From contig JADDOH010010254.1 in NCBI GenBank assembly GCA_016648135.1, positions 1 to 64,000 of the forward strand: DNA of 64,000 nucleotides. The letters are read 5' to 3'. Under the pieces are notes generated by a model that ran no database searches, had not been told where the DNA came from, and saw nothing but the letters and a program-made list of their open reading frames with translations. Of the stretch, positions 12,541-24,420 are shown in pieces. A program made the translations under genes and the position numbers. This DNA is from Agrypnia vestita. Lineage: Eukaryota; Arthropoda; Insecta; Trichoptera; Phryganeidae. Within the stretch, counting starts at the first letter, position 1; each line of letters opens with the position of its first letter.

Positions 12541-12720
12541 CCAGGTAGACCTCTTTCCTTTTAAGAAAGACAATCGAATTAGTATGTGTAAGCCGTGCGT
12601 ACGACACACATTGTTTCGTTGCGTTGGTGTTTATGAGTATAAACACCAACACAACAAAACAATGCGCCTTACACGTACTAATTCGATTGTTTTTCTTAAA
12701 TGGAAAGAGGTCTGCAAGCA
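12541..12720. repeat. Foldback (palindromic) MITE-like repeat 1
   Basis: The left arm (about 12541-12632) and right arm (about 12641-12720) are imperfect inverted copies centred near 12638. Shared features include the outer GACCTCTTTCC / GGAAAGAGGTC, an AATCGAATTAGTA segment and the inner GGTGTTTA / TAAACACC. The whole unit would fold into a hairpin of roughly 80 bp. No ORF. It may be a foldback MITE. Confidence 0.65.
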
Positions 12721-12812
12721 AGGCTGTGGTGTCAGAGATCGGTCAGAGACCAACTTCTTTTTAAGAATAAAAAAGGTTTTATATTCTTCGTTAAGGATAA
12801 TTTGTAATTTGA

Positions 12813-12995
12813 ACACTGTTATAACTCTACTCGAGTTTCGAGAGTTCAGTAACTCTCATCAGTAACGCTCATCAGACAGGTATTATAAATATAAAAGTTT
12901 ATGTCTTCGCCTGTCGATGAGAGTTACTGATACTCTCGAAACTCGAATAGTACTAATAAACTTACATAGAGTTATAACAGTGTTTAATTTATAAA
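12813..12995. repeat. Foldback (palindromic) MITE-like repeat 2
   Basis: This is a second, unrelated-looking inverted repeat about 90 bp downstream of the first. The left arm AACACTGTTATAACTCTA... (12813-12880) matches the reverse complement of the right arm ending TAGAGTTATAACAGTGTT (about 12967-12984). The CTCGAGTTTCGAGAG and AGTAACTCTCATC segments are shared internally. The right arm carries a small insertion of about 20 bp. Confidence 0.6.
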
Positions 12996-12999
12996 TTAT

Positions 13000-15550
13000 C
13001 TCAAACGAAGATCATTATGAAACTCTACAAAGTTAACGTCTTATAAGTAACGTAATATATAAAATATGTGTCATGGGTATGTTGCAAAGATCGAACGTAT
13101 AGGCATGCTTCGGAAGGGGCAAAATCAAATCGTCAATACCGGATACATACGCACCCCGGATACATTTATGCGGGCGGCCATTCTTTCGCGAATTATATCG
13201 CGTTCTCTCGCTCTAGCGTGTACAAATTAGGAGATCGGCGCCGCATCTCATAACTTTGTGTGAAGAATGTTTCATTCTTAGCTCACGTAACATCGCTCGG
13301 AGTCGAATTATAAAGTCGGAGTCGGAGTCAGTGTCGGTAACAAAGCCAACTGTAGAGTGTTTTCCAGGTGTCTGCCTTGAACCCATTTCATCTAAATTAT
13401 TGAAGCACAATTTATCTAAATTTTTTTCACTGTTTCCGCCCATCTCAGTCGATTTCCGATTAGGAAACTCATTAAGTACTGCAGTTCTCATTTCTCAAAA
13501 CGCGACTGTCATAATTGTCATTCAATAAATAACGTTTTTATTATCTCAATATCTCGGTCAAACTCGGCATTCAATGAACACAACTCAAATGTGTCAACAC
13601 CCCAAGGATTAGACATTAATTACGTTTAAAATGTAATCACAGAGAAACAAGAACGCTCCGACACTTAGAGACAATTCAAAATGCAACACTCGATACCGAA
13701 AATGATTTATGAAAATAGTTCTTGGGCAAATCGTGAGTTAGAATTTAAAAACGATAATTGAACGACCTCAAAGCGGATCGGTTGTGCAACTTCGACTGCA
13801 CTTGCGAAAGGATTGCATCGAGGCTGCATAGAAACGGTGCACTCGTTGCGGGCAGGAAGACGTGAGGCAAAAGAACAAGTTAATTAAATGAAAGAGCGTG
13901 TTAACAATTTAAAAAGGTTGATTGAAGTGGACACAGTCGGCGGCGAATAGCAATTGCAAGGCTGACGGTGCAATTTTATATCGAAAAAAATACTTGACAA
14001 CGGAGAAGGAATATTTGGAAAAATTCTTAAAAAATAAAGAAATATAACTTCGTCTCTATGAGACATCAATAATATATCTCTTTTAAAGATGTCCCCTGGG
14101 ATAAATTCCAGTACTATGTTCTTGAAAATTTTGAACAAACTCAAAATATTGTGAATATAAAAAACTGGAATTAAAAATTGGAATAGTTTTCAGGCGTATT
14201 CTACTGTAATATTAATGATTCGATGGAACCTCATATACACACATACGAAGAATATTGCTTTAAAAATTCTAAATCAAAAAATATAGTCTCTATATGATTA
14301 GGGGAATGAAAAAGCTTAGGACGCCGGTGGCTCTAGTGAAAATTACAATATACATGTGAAACGGGTTTGTTTGTAATGTGGTAGATGTAGTATTCTACCG
14401 TGGTGGAAATGGTTTACATTACATTGTGTAAAGTTATCACTTAAGTCAGCTGTACATAGGTCATAAGCCCTATGAATTTCCAAAAATAAAAAGCTTCCAT
14501 ACCTACTTTCCCATAAAAAAATATAATTTTCAATAAAAAAGTGGTGTAAAGAAAGTTTATTTCCATAAATTATATTTATGTTTTATTTCAACATAAATAA
14601 TTGCTCACTTTACCTTAAAAATGTTGTTACTTGAAATAATTCTGTAAATGTAGTAAATTTATTATTTATTGTATTAACAGTCTCGAATGCTTGTAAAAAT
14701 ACTGTCACGAGATTCTAAAAATCGAGAAGAATGGCACATAATCGAAGGTTCCCGAGGGGATTGAAATATTCTGGAAGAAACTCATATGCACCAAAGTACG
14801 CCAAATGTTTTTAGAATTCGAGTTATAAATTACGCAGGAAAACGCGCACGAGACAACAGTTATTGTTTTTTAGAGAACCGAAACCAGAGATTAGCGCGAT
14901 TCAGTGTGTTAATCGACCAGCGAAATAATTTAAGAGAGTACCCGCCGGGCGTTCAATGGTGAGTAAGTGTGGTCCTAGACGAGTATAAAGTGTTCCACAG
15001 ACGAGTGGTGAGTGTTAAATTAGTCCGAATTATAAAATAATTAAGTTAAGTTCATTTTCAGTGAAAGTGGAAATAAACATAAACTTTAATTAATGTCAAG
15101 TATTTCAATTGCTTCCCACTGCCGCGATCATGTGACAATATTATCTAAAATGGGAGCAGCAAAGAAAACTTCATTTACGCAATATCAAATAAATTAGAAT
15201 GACCGTGTCCGAATATATTTCAATAAATCGAATTCTTATTTATGTTGATTGCATTACAATGCACTATTATTATATTTGTCATTACAAAATCTTTTATTTC
15301 TGCAGTGAGTGCAACGTTCACTTTTACCGAAGTTGGTTTTAGACGTTGTTTTAATTTGGAGCAAATTATATGGTCTGTAATAACATTTTTCGATCAATTG
15401 GCACTGTAATTCAAATTATCAACCGCAACTGTGTAATTGTATGTTCCAATAAGCGGTCACAAAAAAGTATGCATTATATCGTACAATATGTATTTACTGC
15501 TACTGTTCAGAAAGATTTAAGTGTACTTTAAATATGGTATTCTAAAATCA
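13000..15550. other. No gene recognised; repeat fragment and weak promoter-like features
   Basis: Positions 13060-13530 are GC-richer, with a TATAAAG (13309) closely followed by TCAGT (13328); the spacing is too short for a convincing core promoter. Positions 14440-14640 resemble the PLE 3' region at 21.3 kb. Positions 14900-14975 hold ATTCAGTGTG, resembling an arthropod initiator, and about 55 bp later an ATG directly followed by a consensus donor (GTGAGTAAG). That could be a 5' exon, but nothing confirms it. Confidence 0.25.
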
Positions 15551-15559
15551 TTATTGTAT

Positions 15560-16640
15560 CTAGTATCTATTATCTTTATTTATTTCCTTGATTTCTAGGT
15601 TATTTACTATCGCGGGTGTCACATTATTTTCGATATTATGGAACCCAGTTAACAAAGTCGGAATTGAAAACGAAAAATCTGGAATATAATTTACATAACA
15701 TTTAAGAAACTCAGTTTGATATCTAAAAACATCAATTTTTCGTCTTATAAAGATTCGTTGGTCCAATTTCAGTAAAATTTACCGAGCGCCCATGCCGACG
15801 GTTGAACCATCAGTTAACCGTCCGTTAGTTAAAAGGTATGAAAGTTTCACGTTTTATTTTTTAAGGTTAGGTCAATTATCAAATTGTGTTCAAGCTGATT
15901 GGGTAAAATTTAATATATATTTATCGTACTGCTACATTCTCACAGTAATAACATTTTCCTAAGCATATACTTTGGAAAGAAACCGAAATAAGACATGTAT
16001 CTCGTAATATTCCTAACACAATAATTGACATATTAAAAACCAAATTAATTAATCAATTAGAAAGACACAGAAAAACCAAATCCACGAAAAAATACTTGGC
16101 TGGTGGTAGCAGCCAAATATTTTTGGTGGATTTGATTTTTCTATATGTATGTCTTTCTAATTGATTAATTAATTTGGTTTTAAATTTCACAGAACTTTGT
16201 TCTGAAAAATTGCAACTTCACAATAAGAATGTGTTCTTGAATATAATGTAATTGACATATTATTCAGATTTTTATATTTCATAATATTCTGCCCGATAAA
16301 TATTTAATTTCGATTTTTTTTCCAAATATACATATATAAAAGTCATGCTTCTTGTTCTCACTGTACGCACCTGCATTTTCAAGAAAAATGCCTTCAAATA
16401 GTTATATCGAGCTGTAATTGTAATCAAGTTTGTCGGATGAAAAACAAACGAGAGGGAGATTTTGTGTTATATTTTGTCTCTTGAAAGCTCTAAAACCATA
16501 GACAAGAGCAGTAAAATATTACGATATTTATGGACGGTAAAAAAAAGTAATACGAGCGTTAGCAATATTTACTAAAGAATGGCCATCCGTTAGTTAATCG
16601 TTGATATACCTAACGGATATTTTGTCTTTCGTTTTAAGAT
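15560..16640. repeat. Interspersed repeat related to 38330-38640 and 48680-48800
   Basis: Several blocks recur elsewhere. 'CATAGACAAGAGCAGTAAAA' with a following CCGTTAGTTAATCGTTGATATA...AAGATCGGCCCT block (16490-16650) matches 38484-38636. The block around 15955-16035 plus 16250-16330 matches 48680-48800. No ORF was recognised. The element class is unknown; repeated CCGTTAGTTAA words near both ends suggest a non-autonomous DNA element. Confidence 0.45.
16036..16246. mobile_element. Foldback insertion with 14-bp target duplication
   Basis: An inverted-repeat hairpin (AACCAAATTAATTAATCAAT... at about 16037 and its inverse ending at about 16182), plus about 60 bp of unique sequence, sits between two copies of TAATTGACATATTA (about 16022-16035 and 16247-16265). 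The related repeat at 48757 has a single TAATTAACATATTATTCAG there, acting as a pre-insertion allele. A relative of the hairpin lies inverted at 50415-50640. Confidence 0.6.
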
Positions 16641-16869
16641 CGGCCCTAAGAGTTCAAACACGTAGTTAATTAAATCTAAGCATTGAAAGTAACACGGGTT
16701 ATCTGAAACGTTGGGTACAAATGATATGTTGTGCACATGTATGACAGGATATACATATTAAAGAGAAGCAAAATAGTAGCACTTGTATACCTAAAGAAAT
16801 TACACAGAAATGGAAAAACACCTACTTTCACACTAGTGATCGTGGAGTGCGAATGAAGAAATTGCATAC

Positions 16870-18290
16870 CTAGTTTTACTTATAATTGAATAAATTGTAG
16901 CAAATTAAATGTGGTAGTTGGAGCTCTTGAAAACGTTATATAAAAGTGAAACTCGGGCTTTATGTTAAAAATCGTCTATGGAACTGGAGCAAGTGCGGCG
17001 ATTGAAATGATACGGATGTATTCCGATGCAAAAGTGACGTTTAGAAAGCTAAAAACATGGCCACCTAGCAACGGGGGACCGGGGGAATGGGAAATGAGGA
17101 GAATTAATGGCCAGTCCGGCTTTGGCAATAAATAATATTTATAATACAATGAACCGATTATTGAAAATGATGCCTCGAAAATAGTATTTCTTGCCAAACG
17201 CAATACTGTCGGACATCTACAGTCGAAATCTACAAGTATATTAGAAGATCGGTGAATTGCAAATTATTTAACATATTGCTTTTAAAAGCACTTAAGTTTT
17301 GCAACAACATACATTTATAAGGCATTTAATATGTGCAGATTCAGTAATTCATACATAATCTATACTTTTGAGTAAAAATTTTAAACATGAAAGGTAGGTA
17401 TCCATAGCAATATAATATTCAATAACATGTTTACTATAAATTATTGTACATGTTATAGTTGTCACTTTCGATAGTTTGTCAAGTCTATTTTGCTAAAAAT
17501 TATTTTGTCCGTACGATGTCCAAGTATAAAATAATAAATTTATTTTATATAATATCTTAAAATATAAATTATAAATGTCTCAATGAAACGAAGTTATTTG
17601 TATGGGAAAGCATGTATGGAAGTCTTAACCGGGCTTCCACAGGGTTTTCGATCTGCCTTAGCTGGCTTAAGTGATCACTTTACACAATGCAACGTTCACT
17701 TCACATATATAATTTTAAAAGTTTTATATATATATATATATATATGTATATGCTATTTTTGCAACTTATTTTACATATTCGAAACAACTATGCGATCGCC
17801 ATCTCTGGTTTAAGAATTTATCATTACCATAAAATAATATATAGATGTCGCCACTGAATGATAAGCCCTCAATGGATAAAACCCAGTAATTGTGTTCTTA
17901 GAACATATTAATAAAAATATTGTCTAAAAAATGTATAATTTGTGTATTTTAGTTTTTATGTTTAATTCAACTAGGATACAGCATTACTCCGACTGTAGTA
18001 GGTATGAAAAAACAAACCCTTATGTAAAGAGATCAGATTTCTCCCTACTACTAGAATTGTTTTCTTGGAAAACCGCGCGTTATATACGAATATTTGATGC
18101 CAGCGTCTAACAAGTACTAGCTTCTTCGGGTACTGGAGTTTGACCTCGATTTGCGAAGGTAATTAAGATTAGTTCAACCAATACGTTGAAGGTGACGCTG
18201 AATGCAGACGTAGACGTTAATGTACTGCAATTGCAATGAGACGAAATTTTCGTCACGGCTAGGTTTTTTGCGAAGTCAGTTGTACAGTCA
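16870..18290. other. AT-rich stretch, no gene recognised
   Basis: Contains a (TA)n microsatellite at about 17716-17748 and otherwise unassigned sequence. No coding exon with splice signals was evident on either strand. Confidence 0.3.
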
Positions 18291-18329
18291 CGATGCGGGC
18301 AAATCGCCCAGTCATTGAGGGAGTATTAA

Positions 18330-19091
18330 GCCATGTATTCACTAGGGGACAAATTGTCCCTCAACAGCACGCGCGGCATAGAGTCTACGTGACGTTGCAA
18401 CGTCGTGCACTGTTCCGCGACCTCGCGCACAACATAGCGCGGCATTTCTACGTGCCGTGGCAACGTTGCCATGCGCACGGTACCCGAGCGTACTCACTGC
18501 AAAATTCCGCGGAGCGTCAGTACCACGTGGTATGTTTACAAGTGAATACGCATGCGCTGTATCTGTCAAGATGACAATGCGGGGAAACGAAATCGTTCTC
18601 GAACTCATCGAGCTGTATCGATCGAAGATCGCATAGAATGTCCGTCCTTCTTTCTCTTTGCAGTAAATAATTTCGCATTCTCCTCTTTTTTCTCCTCTTA
18701 CTTTTCGATACACTCATTAACATAAACAGATACGCGGCTATCATCATAACCTCATAGGGCGATATATTTCCGTGACGTCTGGAAAACAATAATTATTTGC
18801 AAAAAGGACCTTGTTTTTAATAATATTCAATTTACTACAGTAAAACCTCGTTAATTTGAAAGTGCGACCCAAAAAAACATTTCGAATTGCGCGGAACCCC
18901 GTTTTCGCCAAATGAGATACCACAGCTGTCATCCATAACCTCATCGGATGACATTTCCGCGACAAGATATGCGAGTCCCGGTGTGTACACTTCAAATGAC
19001 CGCGTCATTGTCCCCGAAACACGAGCGTAGATGTTGATGCGACATGTCGAGCGGAATGTTTTGCGATTTGTCCCCTAGTGAATACATGGCT
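18330..19091. mobile_element. TIR element flanked by TTAA, with PLE-derived insert
   Basis: The left end GCCATGTATTCACTAGGGGA (18330) is mirrored at the right end by TCCCCTAGTGAATACATGGC (to 19090). TTAA flanks both sides (18326-18329 and 19092-19095), with one extra T on the right. A second copy, lacking its left part, ends at 34262. The first copy carries an insert at about 18787-18890: a minus-strand piece whose translation includes KVLFANNY, matching the C-terminus of the PLE at 20.8-21.2 kb, then a CAGTAAAACCTCGTTAATT Tigger-like end. No transposase is present, so it is non-autonomous; TTAA would fit a piggyBac-like mobiliser. Confidence 0.65.
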
Positions 19092-19468
19092 TTAAGCGCA
19101 ATGATGACCAGTACAATAGTGTGGCAGGATACAATGCAGCGTTATTGTGTGTATGAGTGAGTGGCGCGGTTCAATAATGACACCCATTAATTTACTTCTT
19201 TCAACAAGATATTTACAAAATAATAAAAATGAAGAAACCATTGTAAATTATTTTTATTTTATGAGATATTTTCAAGTGCATCAGATGCTTGATCCCTTGC
19301 CTGGATCTGATCTGAATTATCGCTTGGAGAGCGTGGTTCGATTTTGAACTCTTTTGAACCCCGAATGGGACGTATTTTTTTTCCTATTAATTCCAGAAGA
19401 CATTTTGTGCTGTTTTCTCTTACCAAAACTATTTTAAAATTATTAATTATGTGCAAACCGATCTGCAC

Positions 19469-19809
19469 AGATTTATCGATCGCATATTCTGTACCTCAGT
19501 AGATTACAGTACAATACAGACTAGAAGGAATGTGTATTTGATTACACATTTTTATCGATTGTTGCGCGGTGTGATCGACAATACTGAAATTATGCAGAGC
19601 ATTGTTTTGTATGTTCTTGACAATTACCTTAGACATTGTCAGCATAGATTGTTTCACATTCCAATATACAGGACCAACCTGCCGATGGTTATGCCTGTTG
19701 GAAAAGCTACAGCTATGCTGAACAAGATCGCTTTGGATATTGATATATTCCATGTGTCTATAGGGTTTTCCGAAGCAGGATTCTCCTACACCTTTGACCA
19801 GATTGTACA
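19469..19809 (+). CDS. Exon-like coding segment, product not identified
   Basis: An open segment of about 114 codons is bounded by a plausible acceptor (CTGCACAG before 19469) and donor (CAG|GTCACT at 19810). The peptide begins FIDRIFCTSVDYSTIQTRR, includes IVLYVLDNYLRHCQHRLFH and VMPVGKATAMLNKIALDID, and ends FSYTFDQIVQ. Amino-acid composition and the absence of stops over 340 nt in AT-rich DNA suggest genuine coding sequence. I do not recognise the family. No partner exon was found, and a LINE-like AATTGAATTG tail lies 240 bp downstream, so it may belong to a host gene or an unfamiliar transposon. Confidence 0.4.
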
Positions 19810-19867
19810 GGTCACTTTTAATTGTTTAATAATAAATATTATTATTTTAATATACAATATGCATATG

Positions 19868-19960
19868 TGTGTGTATATGTGTATGTATATATATATATGT
19901 GTATATGTATGTATGTATGTATGTATGTGTGTATATATATGTATATGGGTGTGTATGTAT
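19868..19960. repeat. (TATG)n/(TG)n microsatellite
   Basis: Runs of TATG, TGTG and TATA units. Overlapping open frames on both strands consist only of Y/I/H/T or C/M/V repeats and are not genes. Confidence 0.9.
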
Positions 19961-20369
19961 ATGCATAGTTTTGGATATAAATTCATAAGATGTATGCATT
20001 GAACATAAAGTTTGTAATATACATATTATGTAATAAATAAAAATTGAATTGAATTGAATTATGTAGCTCAGCTCTGACCCCCCCTCACGTAACCCAGCAT
20101 AGCACTGTACCTACCCCCTTGATCAGGCCACGTTGTTCATGGAAGCTCCCTTGATAAGATTAAGAAAATGCTTCTCCTTACAAAAATGATCCCTTGCTTG
20201 GATCTGAAGTTGTGAGACAGGTGCTTCTCTTTGGTCACAAATAGTTATATTTATTGCTTCTGATTTAATTACAAAGCATTTGACCAGGCGCCAGATGTCG
20301 CCTGATACCAATAATATCATTGGGATGAGGTTCGCTACATGTTGTACGAGGATTGTCCAAGAACTAAAT

Positions 20370-20520
20370 ACCTTTATTCGTGGAGGAAGAGGCGAGAACT
20401 TTTTGAGGACGGCGGCGCCGGAGTTCTGCGACAACGAAATCAAGGAACTAGTGCCACGACTCGCCAAGTACATCGATCGTAACGGGAACTACGCCGAAAA
20501 ATATTGGATAATGTTACCTA
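20370..20520 (+). pseudogene. Mariner/Tc1-like transposase C-terminal fragment
   Basis: The frame encodes GENFLRTAAPEFCDNEIKEL, then VPRLAKYIDRNGNYAEK. The (F)-DNGI-KLVPR-KCID-NG-Y-EK pattern is the usual C-terminus of mariner-family transposases. The catalytic domain upstream is missing, and the element differs from the 8341-9617 mariner, which ends WQKCIDSNGTYFD. Confidence 0.5.
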
Positions 20521-20856
20521 AAATTTCATATACTTTTTTTGTAAAAATAAAACTTTATGATTTTTAAATCCTATGTATTACACTTCACTGCCGGTCTTGA
20601 TTTCTTGTGGAAAAATCTTGGATGTGAAAATTAACACATTTTCCGTCATCCAATCGAGCTGAAATTTTGCACATAGACTTCACGTCGATGACAATGCATT
20701 CTTACATTTGGGGTCACACATACATAAAAAAATCAAATTTACCTCAAATGTTCGGACACATACCGACTTTCTTGAACTATTCTAAAATTAAAATTAATAG
20801 TAAATTTAAAAAATACATATTAAATAATAAAGATAAGGATAATTTTTAAAAAAAAT

Positions 20857-21179
20857 CGGGTGTTTATAAATTAATTTGTAATGATTGTGATTATTTTTAT
20901 ATAGGAAAAACGTGTAGAAATTTTGAAATTAGAATTAAAGAACACTTAAGGTGTTTAAATAGTAATAATTATTCTGAATTTGCTAACCATCTTTTGGCTA
21001 CGGGTCATTCTTTTGATATTAATAAGGGTTTACAAATTTTACATACAAATTATACAGAATCACAATTTGATAAATTAGAAATTTTGGAAATAAGAAAGAG
21101 TGTAAATAGTAAATTGAATATTATAAATAATCAGGTCCTTTTTGCAAATAGTTATCTTTTAAATTTATTTTCATATTAA
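20857..21179 (+). pseudogene. PLE GIY-YIG domain fragment (second PLE lineage)
   Basis: The frame from 20857 encodes GVYKLICNDCDYFYIGKT, the GIY-YIG nuclease signature of Penelope-like elements, including the spaced cysteines. NFEIRIKEHL and FANHLLATGHSF follow, and it ends LFANSYLLNLFSY at the TAA at 21177. A stop just upstream (about 20847) separates it from a further Lys/Asn-rich piece at 20667-20846. RT motifs are absent. Sequence is clearly divergent from the 31461-33560 PLE (GVYRLDCQDCDKVYVGQT), so two PLE lineages have lived in this genome. Confidence 0.75.
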
Positions 21180-21265
21180 TTAGGTACTTTATATTATTAT
21201 TTTCCATGTATAACTTTTTAATATTTTGATCTATACTTCGATTTTTAAATATTATTTTTGTTTTC

Positions 21266-21296
21266 CTGATGAAGAAGCCATTGGCTATGAAACATG
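21266..21296 (+). ncRNA. Hammerhead-ribozyme-like motif of the second PLE
   Basis: CTGATGA (21266-21272) is followed by a hairpin AGCC-ATT-GGCT and then GAAAC (21289-21293), leading into a self-complementary ACATGT. This is the CUGANGA - stem II - GAAA arrangement of the hammerhead core with a very short stem III, as described for PLE-associated hammerheads. It sits about 90 bp after the PLE stop codon, where such motifs are expected. Activity is not shown. Confidence 0.65.
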
Positions 21297-21339
21297 TTGA
21301 TTTTTTTTTCCAATAAATAAGTGGTTTAAACAAAGTTAA

Positions 21340-23130
21340 TTTATATTAATTATAATTATGTTACCATAAAATAAATTTGCTACATTTGAAGAAGAAGTTA
21401 TTCTAAAATTATCTAAATCATGGACACTTTAGAATTTATCTGTTTATTTAAAATTGCTACAAAACTGGTGTAATTCTGAAAAATAATTAATTAAATAATA
21501 ATTGTTATTTTATGATTATAAAGGATTTATAATGAAAACTATGTTTTTAAGGGTTAATTTTTTTAAAATAATAAAGTTCTTTAATTCCTGGATAACTATC
21601 GTATATATTACCTATTATACTTTCCTTAATTATATACATACTTGTTTATTTTTATGCGATACAGAGTGTAATGTGTACCTATATATCGCTCATGATAAAA
21701 CAATATTTTTGCGTATTTGTCTTTACAATGTGTATGCGTAGCAAAAATTTGTATCTTAAAAACAATTATTTGTGTCTCTTATTCCATTAACTCAATTCCC
21801 CGTATTCTATTTATTGTAAAGAACCTAGGTTTATTCAGTTTTTTGTCTCCCCTGTAAAATCTGTATTAAGTGGCTTACAAGGTATTGTTTTTATCATGAG
21901 CGATATGTGTTAAATTCTATTACAATCATAAATGTATTTACCACATCAAAATTTTCTTCATATCTTACGTAACGCATGCACGAAACTAATGCATCGGGTA
22001 CATAATTTGAGGTTAACTTGGCGCAATCTCCGTACTGTTCGAGAGATACTCTGAATTCAGTGCAGACTATTTTGGTGTGACACTTAAGAATGATTAACGA
22101 TATCAAATGCAATTGAATAATGTTTCCAGAAATGCCGTGCAGTTCTCGCTGGCGGCGCTTCGACCTTGAGTAAGTGAATTATTACAATGCAGCCGGCTTC
22201 TAGATAAAAGGCCAATGAATTAGCGATTTCACAGTGCACTGGTCGCAAAAACGAAAACGTCTGCGGCATGACCAGTTATTTCTGAAATGGAAATGGCGGT
22301 TGCATAAAAATGGCAGGCAGTTGTAGCGGTTTTGTTTCTGGTTTGTTTCGGTTCTTTATTGATTCTCTGGACCGGTTCAAATGTTGAGGTAGGAATGATA
22401 CATCGATATTAATGAGAAATAGTTTTAATTAATGTGTTATTTATTATAATCAACAAGTTATTTGAATGATCAAAATACAACAGTGTTAAATCTGTTAACA
22501 GATCTTATGAAATTCATTACGACGAGGTCTTATAAAATAATAATATAAAATCAGAGAATATTATACAACATCTAATTCTCTATTTTCCATAGTTAGGGAG
22601 AATAGTAATTAATAATTAGGAATATATTCAGAAAAAATATATCATCCGAAAAATATTTAGTTAACACCGGAATACGTACTCGGGCCTTTTTTCCTTGAAG
22701 TGAAACTGCGATACTAATTTCGCTTTGTTACTTTGTTCAGATTTAAAAATTGGAGAATTTTGTATGTAGTCTTCTATAAACTATTCATCTTTTATTCCAT
22801 TTTCAAATAATTATCAACTTTGTATTATACAATTAATCACAAAAAAATTTGCGAAATACACGCCATAAGACGTAAACCCATTTTATTTGATCTGAAGTAT
22901 CGGCGCAACTTAAATACCTACATATCATTAACTATGTGTACTATGTCATGGGAAATACTATAGGTGTCTCTAGCATAGTCCATTTTAATAAATGAAAGAA
23001 ACTGTATTATATGTTGTTATGGTAGAATTGGTGAACGTTGTATTGTGTAAAATCATCACATACAAGTCATAAGCTCTGGGTTACCCTATTAAGACTTTCA
23101 TACACGTTTTCCATATAAAGCTCACCAATC
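21340..23130. other. AT-rich stretch, no gene recognised
   Basis: A small GC-richer patch at 22110-22330 contains a possible GTAAGT donor (about 22171), but no coding continuity on either side. Otherwise unassigned. Confidence 0.3.
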
Positions 23131-23133
23131 CCT

Positions 23134-23319
23134 AGAGTAGCTTGTTGGTCTTGTAGTTAGGACACTCGCCTTGTGATCCAAAGGTCGCGAGTTCTAACCT
23201 CACTCCATACTAGCGAGTTAGTCCTATTTTCATAGCACAGGCGTTTAGCTTAGTTTGAAAATAGTAAGAATATTGATGTGACACATATTTTCGTGTTCGC
23301 ATCTCTATTAAAAAAAAAG
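23134..23319 (+). mobile_element. tRNA-derived SINE, copy 1
   Basis: About 185 bp. The tRNA-like head reads GTTGGTCTTGTAGTTAGGAC (A-box-like) and, further on, a mutated B box (GAGTTCTAACC). A family-specific body (CATAGCACAGGCGTTTAGCT ... GTTCGCATCTCTATT) and an A-rich tail follow. The SINE head lacks a complete acceptor stem, so it is not a functional tRNA. Five further copies are in the window. Confidence 0.85.
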
Positions 23320-24240
23320 CTTTGTTTCTGTTATTGTGATACCATTTTAGAATATTCCTTCTGAGCCAATATCTTTCAAATTGATAAATATAATTTGTTT
23401 TAAAGACCACAGACCTATGTTGTTAGCATATTTGTGTAACCTCAAAATATTTACAAAGTTTCCATTGAAAGTTAAAACATCAAAAAAGTATTAAATAAAA
23501 TCTCAGATATTAGTGAAGATAACCTCCACATCACCACAGATGTATTTTTAAATGGTACATCACCACCTGGGGGGACATCATGACGTGTCCAGTGGACAGT
23601 AGCATTCATATTAACGTGAACATTTTTGTGGACACCTGCAGTTTAGAACCCTTTTAAAGGTAATTATTTGACATTTAAAAAATCATTAATCAAATCATAA
23701 AAATATTTTATAAAAATGTCGGTAAGCTCAAACAGTCACTTGCATTGAAGTCGACCCAATTTGTCCACAACTACAATAATTAAACCCGAGCAAGTTTCTG
23801 TGGTCGCTGATAAAGACAGCAATTAATTGCAATTAGTAATTTAAAGGTGTATTTTACCTGAGCCACTGTCAACAGTGATGAGATTTTAAGACTAACTAGC
23901 AAATCCTTACGCAACGATGAATAATGATTTATAATTAACCATAATATCTTTCAGTATTATTTTATTTCTCTAACAAATGTTGAATAAACATTATCTGATA
24001 AGATCTGAACGGATCGAACAGTGGTTCCGCGTAGGCTCTATCATTATCTTGGGCAAATTAGTTCTCACGATATGAATAAATTTAATGTGTAATATTACAA
24101 GTGTTTTACATCGAGTTCAGTTAATTAGTTGTTACACTGAGCTCAGCGTAAGTTTCTTACACAAATGTTTTCGTCGAATTCAGATATTCAACCTCAAAAC
24201 ATATATTTCTCTATATTTTTTTTTTTAATACTTATACGTT

Positions 24241-24420
24241 AATCATCATTATGGCCCCACAACCCCTGGTGGGTTTTGACCTTCTCGAGAATTTTCCTCC
24301 ATTAGTGTCTATAATACGCCACTCTTATCCAATTTTGGATTTCTAAGAGAGATGTGTCTTTGAAGATTTACTTATTCTATCTCAGTTTTCAGAATGACCT
24401 CGGTGATGGCTGTAGGGCAG
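24241..24420 (-). repeat. Decayed RTE-type LINE 3' end
   Basis: ATCATCATTATGGCCCCACA... on the + strand is an old inverted relative of the RTE tails at 7322-7512 and 28246-28345 (shared CCTGGTGGGTTTTGACCTTC-type block). No usable frame remains. Confidence 0.5.

Noticed and set aside
13309..13335. TATA box plus initiator promoter
   Set aside because: TATAAAG and TCAGT are about 21 bp apart, too close for a typical insect core promoter, and no gene follows.
19786..19986. Open frame of H/I/T/Y repeats
   Set aside because: It is the translation of a TATG/TG microsatellite.
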